Source: Pandoraea commovens
Lineage (GTDB): Bacteria > Pseudomonadota > Gammaproteobacteria > Burkholderiales > Burkholderiaceae
NCBI RefSeq assembly: GCF_902459615.1
Contig: NZ_CABPSA010000008.1
Location: 1-64,000 of the forward strand
DNA length: 64,000 nucleotides
Direction: 5' to 3'
Under the pieces are notes generated by a model. It was not told the origin of the DNA and made no database searches. It worked only from the letters and a program-made list of their open reading frames with translations. A program made the translations under genes and the position numbers. Within the stretch, counting starts at the first letter, position 1. Each line of letters begins with the position of its first letter. This document shows, piece by piece, positions 25,499-34,189 of this stretch.

Positions 25499-26878
25499 AT
25501 GAGGGAAACTGCCATGCACCTGACGCGGGTCGCCCGATGGAGCGTTCGCGCGGCGTGTCTCGCCGCCGTGATGCTCGTGAGCGCGTGCAACGACTCCACG
25601 ACACCGAAGCCGCCCGAGCCGGGCCAGCCACCGCAGCCGAAGACGTCGATGGTGCCGTCGCTCGTGACGAGCGCGATGGCGGCAGACGCGCCTGCTGCGG
25701 CATCGGCGACGGCCGCCGCGACCACGCCCGCCACGACACCGGCCGCGCCGTCCGAGCTGATCGCTCGCGGCAAGTATCTGACGCGCGCGGCCGACTGCGC
25801 GGCGTGCCATACGAGTGCGGACGGTGCGCCGTTCGCCGGTGGTGTGCCGCTCAAGTCGCCGTTCGGCACGTTCTACGGCACGAACATCACACCGGACAAG
25901 ACGAACGGCATCGGCGGCTGGACAGCCGAAGAGTTCTATCGCGCGCTGCACGACGGCGTCGCGCCGGACAAGGCCTTGTACCCGGCCATGCCTTACACGT
26001 CCTACCGGCAGATGACGCGCGCGGACAGCGACGCCATCTACGCTTACCTGATGTCGGTGAAACCGGCCGCCGTGCCGAACCGCAAGCACGACCTTTCGTT
26101 CCCGTACAACGTCCGCATGGCCATGCGCGCTTGGGACTGGATGTTCCTCAAGGACACGCTGCCCGATGCGGCGAAAGGCCAGTCGGCGGACTGGCTGCGC
26201 GGGCGTTATCTCGCCAACGCGCTGGGCCACTGCGCGGAATGCCACACGCCGCGCGGCACGTTCGGTCAACTGGACAAAGCGAAGCCGCTCGGCGGCGCTG
26301 CGCTCGCGCGTATCGCGGCCCCCGATCTGACGCCTGAGGCGTTGGCCGCGCGCGGCTGGACGGTGAAGGATCTGCAAACGTTCTTCGGCACGGGCATTGC
26401 GCCGCAAGGCTCGGCGTTTGGCGAGATGTATCCGGTGGTGCATCTGAGCACGCAGTACCTGACGCCGGACGACCTTCGGTCGCTTTCGACGTATCTGCTC
26501 GGCGACGCGCCGCCCGCACCGAAGCCGCTGCCGGAGAGCCCCGACACGAGCAAGCTGATGGCGGGACGCAATATGTACCTGGCGGTGTGCGCCGGATGCC
26601 ACGCAGCGGACGGCACCGGCAAGCCCCACGTGGCGGTCTCGATGCTGGGCAATTCGACCGTGCGTCAGAAGGATCCGCGTAATCTCATCGTCACGATTCT
26701 CGATGGCGTGGAAGCGCAGAAATTCCCGGGACTGGAAGCGATGCAGGACATGCCGGGCTTCGACAAACGTCTGACCGATGCGCAGATCTCCGAGCTGACC
26801 AACTACTTGCGCGTGGCCTACGGCGGGCAGGCAGGCGACGTGAACTCCGAGATTGTCAAACAACTGCGTCAGAAGTAA
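25499..26878 (+). CDS. Triheme c-type cytochrome lipoprotein
   Basis: A 459-residue cytochrome that should pass electrons from the 2Fe-2S subunit to the quinone or oxidase pool. Three heme sites are visible: CAACH (100-104), CAECH (245-249) and CAGCH (364-368). The signal ends in lipobox LVSAC with Cys30, so it is likely membrane-anchored at the periplasmic side. A Pro/Thr/Ala-rich linker of about 50 residues separates the anchor from the first heme domain. The triheme pattern equals the cytochrome subunits of acetic-acid-bacterial alcohol and aldehyde dehydrogenases. The gene starts 10 bases after the 2Fe-2S gene; ATG at 25514 is an alternative start. Confidence 0.9.
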   Translation: MRETAMHLTRVARWSVRAACLAAVMLVSACNDSTTPKPPEPGQPPQPKTSMVPSLVTSAMAADAPAAASATAAATTPATTPAAPSELIARGKYLTRAADCAACHTSADGAPFAGGVPLKSPFGTFYGTNITPDKTNGIGGWTAEEFYRALHDGVAPDKALYPAMPYTSYRQMTRADSDAIYAYLMSVKPAAVPNRKHDLSFPYNVRMAMRAWDWMFLKDTLPDAAKGQSADWLRGRYLANALGHCAECHTPRGTFGQLDKAKPLGGAALARIAAPDLTPEALAARGWTVKDLQTFFGTGIAPQGSAFGEMYPVVHLSTQYLTPDDLRSLSTYLLGDAPPAPKPLPESPDTSKLMAGRNMYLAVCAGCHAADGTGKPHVAVSMLGNSTVRQKDPRNLIVTILDGVEAQKFPGLEAMQDMPGFDKRLTDAQISELTNYLRVAYGGQAGDVNSEIVKQLRQK

Positions 26879-26910
26879 TGCGGGTGGTGTAAGGCGGACG
26901 CCGTTCCGAC

Positions 26911-26930
26911 GCACCGCACCGCACCGCACC
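26911..26930 (+). repeat. Short tandem repeat (GCACC)x4
   Basis: Four exact copies of the pentamer GCACC lie in the 96-base gap between the cytochrome gene and the WYL regulator gene. Repeats of this size can change copy number by slippage. It is about 45 bases upstream of the regulator start and could alter promoter spacing. Confidence 0.8.
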
Positions 26931-26974
26931 GCGCGGCATCGCATCAAACGGGACATGGCGCATAATGACGCGCC

Positions 26975-27658
26975 ATGTCCCGCACACAACGTCTCTTCTC
27001 CCTCATGCAATTGCTGCGCCGTCACCGCTATCCGGTGCCGGGGGCCGCGCTCGCCAGTTCGCTGGGCGTGAGCCTGCGCACGCTCTATCGCGACATCGCC
27101 GAATTGCAGTCGCAGGGCGCGCATATCGAGGGGGCGCCGGGGCTGGGGTACGTCCTCAAGCCGGGCTTCATGCTGCCGCCGCTGATGTTCTCGGAAGAGG
27201 AAATCGAAGCGATCGTGCTCGGCTCACGCTGGGTCGCCAAGCGCACCGATGGGGCGTTGGCGGATGCGGCGGCGAATGCGTTGGCGAAGATCGCAGCGGT
27301 GCTGCCGTCGGACCTGCGCACGTCGCTTGAGGCGTCGACATTGCTCATCGGACCGGGTGATCCGCTGCCGCCGATGATCGTCGATCTGACCGACATTCGC
27401 GAGGCCATTCGCGCCGAGCGCAAACTTCATCTGTCCTATCGCGACGAAGCCGGACGTCTGTCCGAGCGCGTTGTCTGGCCGTTCGCGCTGGGCTTCTTCG
27501 ATCGCGTTCGAATGATCCTCGCGTGGTGCGAGCTGCGCGACGATTTCCGCAGCTTCCGCGCCGACCGCATCGAAGCCATGACCGTTGCCGACACCCGTTA
27601 TCCGCGCGGACGCCGTACGTTGCTCAAGGCGTGGCGAGAGACGTCCGGGAAGGGGTGA
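26975..27658 (+). CDS. YafY-type HTH/WYL transcriptional regulator
   Basis: A 227-residue protein with an N-terminal DeoR-like HTH (about 5-60, VPGAALASSLGVSLRTLYRDI) and a C-terminal WYL domain (about 135-220, KLHLSYRDEAGRLSERVVWPFALGFF). The typical W-Y-L triad is altered but the fold pattern is clear. Regulators of this type often sit beside a VOC-family gene, as here. It may control the following VOC gene, the upstream molybdo-hydroxylase, or both. Confidence 0.86.
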   Translation: MSRTQRLFSLMQLLRRHRYPVPGAALASSLGVSLRTLYRDIAELQSQGAHIEGAPGLGYVLKPGFMLPPLMFSEEEIEAIVLGSRWVAKRTDGALADAAANALAKIAAVLPSDLRTSLEASTLLIGPGDPLPPMIVDLTDIREAIRAERKLHLSYRDEAGRLSERVVWPFALGFFDRVRMILAWCELRDDFRSFRADRIEAMTVADTRYPRGRRTLLKAWRETSGKG

Positions 27659-27863
27659 TGCCATGCCTGCGAAGCATGAGAAAAATCTACCTTCGGATGC
27701 ATCGAATTCACGTTTGAAATCGGCGTTCGACTGCTGACAAAATCTGACAGCATCGCTTCGTACGATGGCGTCCATGGCAGCGCGCAACGGCTTTCACTCC
27801 CGAAGTGACCGACGCCGTGCTGTCGATGAGAACGTCATTGATAACGAACGACAGGAGCTTGTC

Positions 27864-28238
27864 ATGCTGCATCCGGATATGGTCAATTTGTATGTCGCGA
27901 GTCCCCCCGAAAGCGCAGGCTTCTACGCCGAGCTGTTCGGCATGGAGCCGGTCGAAGCGTCGCCGGGGTTTGCGTTGTTCACGCTGCCTACGGGCATGAA
28001 GCTGGGGTTGTGGGCGCGTTATTCGGTCGCACCGACGGTTATCGCGCCACCGGGCGGCAGCGAGGTGGTGTTTCCTGTGCAATCCAAAGCACACGTCGAT
28101 GCGACGTGGGAAGACTGGAGTGCACGCGGCATCACGATCCTGCAGGCACCGACGGACATGGACTTCGGCCGCACGTTCGTGGCATCGGACCCCGACGGTC
28201 ATCGTCTGCGCGTGTACAAGCTGTCGGACGAGCGCTAA
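27864..28238 (+). CDS. VOC family (glyoxalase-like) protein
   Basis: A 124-residue single-domain protein with paired beta-alpha-beta-beta-beta units (NLYVASPPESAGFYAELFGM and the closing FVASDPDGHRLRVYKL). ATG 27864 is supported by AGGAG eight bases upstream; the longer open frame has no ribosome site. VOC proteins bind metals or sequester drugs; the set of metal ligands is not clear here, so a binding or resistance role is as likely as catalysis. Located 205 bases after the WYL regulator gene. Confidence 0.82.
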   Translation: MLHPDMVNLYVASPPESAGFYAELFGMEPVEASPGFALFTLPTGMKLGLWARYSVAPTVIAPPGGSEVVFPVQSKAHVDATWEDWSARGITILQAPTDMDFGRTFVASDPDGHRLRVYKLSDER

Positions 28239-28299
28239 CGGTTGGGGCGACGACTGCCGTGGTGAACTGGCTGCGGTGATATGCCGTGCCAGCGCATGG

Positions 28300-28337
28300 C
28301 CAGCGCGTAGCCGCTGTGATGACCGGCTATGCGCTGG
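28300..28337. terminator. Stem-loop between convergent genes
   Basis: CCAGCGCGTAGCCG (28300-28313) pairs with CGGCTATGCGCTGG (28324-28337), 13 of 14 positions, with a 10-base loop. It lies between the VOC gene and the convergent msrA stop and may serve as terminator for both, although no T tract follows on the plus strand. Confidence 0.6.
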
Positions 28338-28346
28338 ATACTTCGA

Positions 28347-29105
28347 TTACTTCGCCGACGCGGTCTTTACGAGCACAGGCGTATCGCGGTACTGCGTGGG
28401 GAAGACACGCTTGAGGTCCTTCACCTTCGGCAGATCGTTGATGACGATGTACGGATAGTTCGGGTGCTCCGTCAGAAAGTCCTGATGGTAGGTCTCGGCG
28501 GCATAGAAACCCGTGTACTTCTCCACTTTCGTCGCAATGGGTTTGCTGTAGGCGTGCGAGGCGTCAAGTTGCGCGATGTAGGCGGTTGCAACCTGACGTT
28601 GTGCGTCGGTCATCGGGAACACGGCCGAGCGGTATTGCGTGCCGCTGTCCGGACCCTGGCGGTTCACTTCCGTCGGGTTGTGAGCCACCGAGAAGTAGAT
28701 TTGCAGCAGCTTGCCGTAAGACACCTGCTGCGGGTCGAACGTCACCTGCACCGACTCGGCGTGTCCGGTCGAGCCGCTGCTCACGGTTTCATAGTCGGCG
28801 GTCTTGGCGGTGCCCCCGGCGTAGCCGGACTCAGCCTTCGTCACGCCCTTCACGTGCTGGAAGACGCCTTGCACGCCCCAGAAGCAGCCGCCTGCGAAGA
28901 CCGCCGTTTCGGTGCGTGCGCCGGTCGACGGCTCGTCGAGCTTTGGCGCGGCGATGACGACGGACGGCTCCGCGCCGCCGAAGGCGTACGCGCCGATTTG
29001 CCACGCGAATACCCCGGAGGCGACGGCGGCAGCGCCGAGCAATACGCGCCGCAGGCGCGATGCTGGCGACTTTTGACTGTGATGCTTCGAATTGGACTGG
29101 ATCAT
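28347..29105 (-). CDS. msrA: Exported peptide-methionine (S)-S-oxide reductase MsrA
   Basis: A 252-residue MsrA with the catalytic motif GCFWG (Cys74) and the GYAGG, STGHAES and YHQDF blocks of the family. Residues 18-42 form a membrane anchor or uncleaved signal, so the enzyme faces the periplasm, unlike cytosolic MsrA. It reduces S-methionine sulfoxide in proteins. It lies 45 bases after dipZ and with msrB forms a complete extracytoplasmic methionine repair operon; DipZ should supply electrons. Its second, resolving Cys is not obvious, so direct reduction by the thioredoxin-like domain of DipZ is possible. Confidence 0.92.
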   Translation of the reverse strand: MIQSNSKHHSQKSPASRLRRVLLGAAAVASGVFAWQIGAYAFGGAEPSVVIAAPKLDEPSTGARTETAVFAGGCFWGVQGVFQHVKGVTKAESGYAGGTAKTADYETVSSGSTGHAESVQVTFDPQQVSYGKLLQIYFSVAHNPTEVNRQGPDSGTQYRSAVFPMTDAQRQVATAYIAQLDASHAYSKPIATKVEKYTGFYAAETYHQDFLTEHPNYPYIVINDLPKVKDLKRVFPTQYRDTPVLVKTASAK

Positions 29106-29150
29106 TTCAAACTCCCGGCTGTAACCGAAATAACGGAGATGTTGGGTCGC

Positions 29151-30998
29151 TCAACCAAACGTGAATGCATAAGCCGATGCGCCCGGATCGAGAAACTCGA
29201 TGGTGAATGTGCGGTCTTGCACGTCGCCCGTCTGGCGCACCAATTGATAAAGACGCTGAGAGGTCACGGTGCCCGTGCCGTCGGCAGCCACATCGGTGCC
29301 ATGCGCGTTGCCGGGGGCCTGTCCGTCGACCGTCACACGAAAGCGCACGGGTTTGCCGTTGGCGTCCGGCCCGAGCACGAGGTGCAGATCGCGGGCATGG
29401 AAGCGATAGACGATGCGCGCACCGGCTTGCGTTGCCGTGGCCTGTTCCGGGCCGACATTCCAGCGTCCGGCAAGCCCCCAGTTGTTCAGCGACGGTGCGG
29501 TCGGCGCGCGATAGTCGCTGACGGCGTCCTTTACCGCACCGCCCGGCGACGTGAAGTTCTCGGCGCGTTCATAGCCGACATACGTCTCCGGTGAGCGCAC
29601 GTCGCTCATGTCGGGCGCTTGCTGGACACCGGCGGCCTTCACATCGGCAATGCCGTCGGCAACTTGTTTCGCACCGGCTTCGCGCAGCAATTGCTGGATC
29701 ACACGCTCGGACTCGGCGTAATTGCCTTCGCCGAAGTGGTGGTAGCGCACGCGACCTTGTGCGTCGACGAAGTAATGTGCGGGCCAGTACTGGTTGTTGA
29801 AGCCGCGCCAGATGGCGTAGTTGTTGTCGATGGCGACCGGATAGTCGACACCCAGATCGTTCACCGCCTTCTTCACGTTGTTGATGTCGCGCTCGAAGGC
29901 GAATTCGGGGGCATGCACGCCGATGACGACCAACCCCTGATCGCGATACTTCTGCGCCCACGCCTTCACGTACGGCAAGGTGCGCAGGCAGTTGATGCAC
30001 GAGTACGTCCAGAAGTCGACGAGGACGACCTTGCCGCGCAGTGCCTGTGCGGTGAGCGGCGGCGAGTTGAGCCATTGGACGGCACCGTCGAGCGAAGGCA
30101 ACTGCCCTTCGACCGGCAGCGGTGCGGGTTCATTCGCTGCGGTGCGGACCATCGCATTGCTCGCGGCCATCATGGCCGAGCCGTTGGCGGCGTTGTTCGC
30201 ATCGGCTTGCGGCGCTTGCGGTGCATTGCCGCTGTCGTTGCCATTGGCATTCCGGCGCGCGCCCAACTGATCGACCAGCCGCTGTTCGATGCCACCGGTC
30301 GAGGCCGTCGAGACCTGCGCCAGCACGCCCGTATCGAGGCCGAGGGCAATGGCAGCGACACCCGCGAGCATCAGACCGCCGAGCACGCGACGAATCCACT
30401 CGCCTGCGCCCAGCGAGCGCTTCATGGTGGCGAAGACGCGTCCGCCGACGAGCAGAGCCAGTGCGAGCGACGTGGCAGCACCTGCGGCGTACGCGACGAG
30501 CAGCAGCGTTGTGCCGACGCTCGCACCTTGCAGTGCGGCCCCCGTCAGCACCAGACCGAGAATCGGACCGGCGCACGGTGCCCAGAGCAGGCCCGTAGCA
30601 ATGCCGAGCAGGAACGACGCACCGGGACCGGTGCCCTTGGACTCGCCTGCGGTGGTGTCGTCGCTCTGTGCGGATTGCGTCAGACGGTTGCCCAGCGACA
30701 CGAGCGGGTGCGTGAGACGTTCGGCCAGCTTCGGAAAGAGCAGCGTCGCACCGAACACGGCGACGAGGGCGAGCGCGAGCCAGCGGCCGTATTGGTTGGC
30801 CTGCACGACCCAGCTACCGCCGACGGCGGCCAGCGTGGCGACCAGCGCGAACATCAGCACCATGCCCGCGAGCATGGGCAGCACGCTGCGCGAGAACGAC
30901 TGACCGGCACGCGAGAACACGAACGGCAGCACCGGCAAGATGCACGGGCTGACGATCGTCAGAATCCCACCGAGGTAGGCAAGGATGAGCAAAGTCAT
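29151..30998 (-). CDS. dipZ: DipZ-like CcdA/thioredoxin fusion (thiol:disulfide transporter)
   Basis: A 615-residue membrane protein. Residues 1-230 form a CcdA-type transmembrane domain with the electron-relay cysteines in SPC19ILP and APC142AGP; then a low-complexity Asn/Ala linker (about 235-295); then a periplasmic TlpA-like thioredoxin domain with C334-I-N-C337; and a C-terminal beta-rich domain of about 150 residues (from about 465) as in DipZ proteins. It should carry reducing power from cytosolic thioredoxin to periplasmic partners. Flanked by msrB and msrA on the same strand, its likely clients are those two reductases. Confidence 0.9.
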   Translation of the reverse strand: MTLLILAYLGGILTIVSPCILPVLPFVFSRAGQSFSRSVLPMLAGMVLMFALVATLAAVGGSWVVQANQYGRWLALALVAVFGATLLFPKLAERLTHPLVSLGNRLTQSAQSDDTTAGESKGTGPGASFLLGIATGLLWAPCAGPILGLVLTGAALQGASVGTTLLLVAYAAGAATSLALALLVGGRVFATMKRSLGAGEWIRRVLGGLMLAGVAAIALGLDTGVLAQVSTASTGGIEQRLVDQLGARRNANGNDSGNAPQAPQADANNAANGSAMMAASNAMVRTAANEPAPLPVEGQLPSLDGAVQWLNSPPLTAQALRGKVVLVDFWTYSCINCLRTLPYVKAWAQKYRDQGLVVIGVHAPEFAFERDINNVKKAVNDLGVDYPVAIDNNYAIWRGFNNQYWPAHYFVDAQGRVRYHHFGEGNYAESERVIQQLLREAGAKQVADGIADVKAAGVQQAPDMSDVRSPETYVGYERAENFTSPGGAVKDAVSDYRAPTAPSLNNWGLAGRWNVGPEQATATQAGARIVYRFHARDLHLVLGPDANGKPVRFRVTVDGQAPGNAHGTDVAADGTGTVTSQRLYQLVRQTGDVQDRTFTIEFLDPGASAYAFTFG

Positions 30999-31074
30999 GG
31001 AGCGCTCCTTGAGCGGCGTCCGACGTGCAGACGCTGCGAGCTTTTATTAGGCGTTACGTCTTGGTGGGCCGATA

Positions 31075-31683
31075 TCAGGCGGCTTGCGGATGAAACGTCA
31101 TCGCAAGGCCATTCATGCAGTAGCGCAGGCCGGTCGGCTTGGGACCGTCGTCGAAGACGTGGCCCAGGTGGCCACCGCAACGGCTGCAATGAACCTCCGT
31201 GCGCACCATGCCGAAGCTGCGGTCGGTATGGGTGCCCACGGCCTTGTCGAGCGGCGTCCAGAAGCTCGGCCAGCCGGTGTGGCTGTCGAACTTGGTGCGC
31301 GACGAGAACAACGGCTGCGCGCAGCCCGCACAGGCGAAGGTGCCCGCACGGTGTTCGTCGTTGAGCGGGCTGGAATACGGCCGTTCGGTGCCTTCCTGAC
31401 GCAGGATCTCGTATTGACCGGCGGTGAGGCGCTTACGCCATTCGGCGTCACTGAAGGCCACCTCGAAGTGTTCGGTGGCGTTGGCGCCTTCGGCCGCCAC
31501 GGCCGGACGCACCAGGCGCGGCACCAGCCCGGCGGCTACGGCAGCGGCGGCGGCCGTCGCGCTCAGCAAAAACAGGCGACGCGCGGGTGTCGGGGCGGCG
31601 CTGGCCGCCACGGCACGTGCAGGCTGGGTCGCCGGTGTGGCGGGCTTCCGGGGCTTGGGCGGGTACAAATCGGACAATCTCAT
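31075..31683 (-). CDS. msrB: Exported peptide-methionine (R)-S-oxide reductase MsrB
   Basis: A 202-residue MsrB. The zinc cysteines are C118/C121 (CAGC) and C166/C169 (CSRC), and the catalytic Cys is C189 in RYCMNGLAM. The N terminus has two arginines before a hydrophobic run (ARRLFLLSATAAAAAVAA), suggesting Tat or Sec export or a membrane anchor. It reduces R-methionine sulfoxide. First gene of msrB-dipZ-msrA, 76 bases before dipZ. The split arrangement does what the fused Neisseria PilB (TlpA-MsrA-MsrB) does in one chain. Confidence 0.92.
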   Translation of the reverse strand: MRLSDLYPPKPRKPATPATQPARAVAASAAPTPARRLFLLSATAAAAAVAAGLVPRLVRPAVAAEGANATEHFEVAFSDAEWRKRLTAGQYEILRQEGTERPYSSPLNDEHRAGTFACAGCAQPLFSSRTKFDSHTGWPSFWTPLDKAVGTHTDRSFGMVRTEVHCSRCGGHLGHVFDDGPKPTGLRYCMNGLAMTFHPQAA

Positions 31684-31928
31684 GACATCCTCCGGTCAGT
31701 AGGACGATCCGGCGCGGGCTGGCCCCGCCACGGCAAGCTGGGGAGCCTGATGCGTGCATTGGCGGTGGTACGGCACAGAGGGGATCCGTGCCGGATCGAT
31801 GACTGAAGATTAGTCGCCCGGCGATGGCAAAGTCCTCACGTAAAATTAAACAATTCGTGATACCTCCAGGAGCGCGATCTGCGCACAATGGGGCCTTCAA
31901 GACTCACTTTCCGGGAGCTTCCCGTCCG

Positions 31929-32684
31929 ATGGAATCGCCGCGCCGTGTCCTGCTCGTCGAAGACGACGTGCATATTGCCGACTTGCTCACGCTGCATTTG
32001 CGCGACGAGCGGTTTGAGGTCGTGCATTGCGCCGATGGCAACGAGGGCCTGCGGCGACTGGCCGAAGGCGGCTGGGACGCCCTGATCCTCGATCTCATGC
32101 TGCCCGGCGTCGACGGGCTGGAAATCTGCCGCCAGGCGCGGCAGATGACCCGCTACACCCCCATCATCATCACCAGCGCCCGCTCCAGCGAGGTCCACCG
32201 GATTCTCGGGCTGGAACTGGGGGCAGACGACTACCTCGCCAAGCCCTTTTCCGTGCTGGAGCTGGTCGCGCGAGTCAAGGCGCTGATGCGCCGCGTGGAT
32301 GCGCTCGCCCGCAATGCCCGCATGGAAGCAGGCAGTCTGGCGATTGCCGGGCTGTTCATCGACCCGATTGCGCGCGAGGCCACGCTCGGCGGCAAGCTGC
32401 TCGATCTCACGCCGCGCGAGTTCGATCTGCTGTACTTCTTCGCGCGTCAGCCCGGCAAAGTGTTCTCGCGCATGGATCTGCTCAACGCTGTGTGGGGCTA
32501 TCAGCATGAAGGGTACGAACACACCGTGAACACGCACATCAACCGCTTGCGGGCCAAGATCGAAGCCGATCCCGCGCAGCCCACGCGCATCCTCACTGTC
32601 TGGGGACGCGGTTACAAGTTCGCGAACGACAGTGCGCCAGAGGGTTCGGGCACTGGTAGCGGCACCGACGCGGGAGTCGCATGA
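31929..32684 (+). CDS. OmpR-family response regulator
   Basis: A 251-residue regulator: receiver domain at 5-120 with E11/D12, phospho-acceptor D55 (ALILDLMLPG) and the Lys of LAKPFS, then a winged-helix DNA-binding domain at about 145-240 (LLDLTPREFDLLYFFARQPG, VNTHINRLRAKIE). ATG 31929 (MESPRR) is preceded by a GGGAG ribosome site; 35 more codons are open upstream but are not family-like. Divergent from the msrB operon with a 245-base shared upstream region, so control of the Msr operon is plausible. Confidence 0.9.
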   Translation: MESPRRVLLVEDDVHIADLLTLHLRDERFEVVHCADGNEGLRRLAEGGWDALILDLMLPGVDGLEICRQARQMTRYTPIIITSARSSEVHRILGLELGADDYLAKPFSVLELVARVKALMRRVDALARNARMEAGSLAIAGLFIDPIAREATLGGKLLDLTPREFDLLYFFARQPGKVFSRMDLLNAVWGYQHEGYEHTVNTHINRLRAKIEADPAQPTRILTVWGRGYKFANDSAPEGSGTGSGTDAGVA

Positions 32685-34189
32685 TGCGTCGCTGGAATCT
32701 CTCCCTGACCCAACGCCTGTCGCTCGTGTTCGCCGTGCTGCTGATCGTGTGCAGCGGCACGTCGGCATGGATGCAGGTGCAGGCGAACCGCATGCACGAA
32801 GCCGAAGTGATTCAGGGGCTTTCGCGCGGGCTGGCCGAGCACATCGCCGCCAATGCACAGCTGATGGATGCGAACGGCATGAAGCCGGATGCCGTGCGAC
32901 GTCTGTTCGGGCAACTGATGGTCGTGAATCCGAGCGTCGAGGTCTATCTGCTCGACGAGCAGGGACGCATCACCGGGCACGCAGCGCCGGAAGGGCGTGT
33001 GCGTCGCATGCAGGTCGATCTCGGACCGGTGCATCGTCTGATCGACGGCGAGGCGCTGCCGATCTACGGCGACGATCCGCGCAACGCCGACGTGCGCAAA
33101 GTCTTCAGCGCCGCACCTTTGCGCGTGGACGGGCGCGAAGTCGGTTACGTCTATGTCGTGCTGCTGGGCGAGGCGCATGACCGGTTCGCCGAACGCGGGG
33201 CGACGAGTGCTGCACTCAATACGGCGCTGTGGTCGATCGGTCTCGTGGCGGCACTCTGTCTGATCGCGGGTCTGGCGGCGTTTGCACTCATTACGCGCCC
33301 CCTGCGGCGACTGACGGAGACCGTGCGCGAATTCGACATCGACGCCGCACCGCCGCCGATGCCTGCCTTGTCGGCGGAAGCGCTGGCGGCGGAGCAGGCG
33401 CGTCCGAGCGACGAGATCACGGTGCTGGAGCGGGCGTTCCGTCAGATGGCCGAGCGTCTGGGCACGCAATGGCGCACGCTGACGCGTCAGGATCAGGAGC
33501 GGCGTGAACTCATCGCCAACATCTCTCACGATTTACGTACGCCGCTTTCGTCGCTGCACGGCTATCTGGAGACGCTTTCGCTCAAGGACGCGACGCTCTC
33601 GCCCGACGAGCGGCGGCGCTATCTCGGCATTGCGCTCGATCAGAGTAGCAAGGTCGGTGCGCTGGCGCAGTCGTTGTTCGAGCTGGCGCGCCTTGAGCAT
33701 GGGTTTGTGCAGCCGGAGCTGGAGCCGTTCTCCGTGACGGATCTGATACAGGACGTCTTCCAGAAATTCGAGCTGAGCGCCGAGTCGCGCGGCGTGGCAC
33801 TGCGTGCGCAACTCGCGCCACAGATTCCGGCGGCGCGGGGCGATCTCGGTCTGATCGAGCGGGTCTTCACGAACTTGCTGGAAAATGCGCTGCGTTATAC
33901 GCCGCCGGGCGGCGAGATCACCGTGGCGGTGGCACCGGCCGGTTCGGAAATCGAAGTTCGGGTGAGCGATACGGGGCCGGGGATTCCGGAGAGCGCGCGC
34001 GAGGGCTTGTTCGAGCGGCCGTTCACGGTCGGCGGGGCGCGCCGCGAGGGCGGACTGGGATTGCGGATCGTGCATCGCATCCTGCAACTGCACGACCGGC
34101 GCATCACGTTGGTGGATACGTCCGGTTCGTCCGGTTCGTCCGATCAGGCAGCGCAGGGCGCGACGTTCCGCTTTACTTTGCCGACGTAA
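32681..34189 (+). CDS. Membrane sensor histidine kinase
   Basis: A 502-residue kinase. Membrane segments at about 12-32 and 183-205 enclose a periplasmic sensor of about 150 residues with no recognised fold; a HAMP-like linker follows; HisKA has phospho-acceptor H283 (NISHDLRTPLS); the ATPase domain shows NLLENALRYTPPGG, DTGPGIP and GGLGLRIVHRI. It overlaps the response regulator gene by ATGA and should form its partner. Its 3' end overlaps the convergent lipoprotein gene by 17 bases. The signal may be periplasmic oxidation, inferred from the neighbouring msr genes. Confidence 0.9.
   Translation: MMRRWNLSLTQRLSLVFAVLLIVCSGTSAWMQVQANRMHEAEVIQGLSRGLAEHIAANAQLMDANGMKPDAVRRLFGQLMVVNPSVEVYLLDEQGRITGHAAPEGRVRRMQVDLGPVHRLIDGEALPIYGDDPRNADVRKVFSAAPLRVDGREVGYVYVVLLGEAHDRFAERGATSAALNTALWSIGLVAALCLIAGLAAFALITRPLRRLTETVREFDIDAAPPPMPALSAEALAAEQARPSDEITVLERAFRQMAERLGTQWRTLTRQDQERRELIANISHDLRTPLSSLHGYLETLSLKDATLSPDERRRYLGIALDQSSKVGALAQSLFELARLEHGFVQPELEPFSVTDLIQDVFQKFELSAESRGVALRAQLAPQIPAARGDLGLIERVFTNLLENALRYTPPGGEITVAVAPAGSEIEVRVSDTGPGIPESAREGLFERPFTVGGARREGGLGLRIVHRILQLHDRRITLVDTSGSSGSSDQAAQGATFRFTLPT

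Noticed and set aside
26905-26936. Tandem GCACC units as a CRISPR-like array
   Set aside because: The units are 5 bases with no spacers, so this is a simple tandem repeat.
27720-27760. TGCTG...CAGCA near TGACAAAATCTGACA as an operator before the VOC gene
   Set aside because: Arms are 5 bp and the spacing is irregular; too weak to annotate.
29619-31364. A 581-codon plus-strand frame opposite dipZ and msrB
   Set aside because: Overlaps two recognised genes on the other strand and is rich in Arg, His and Gln without motifs.
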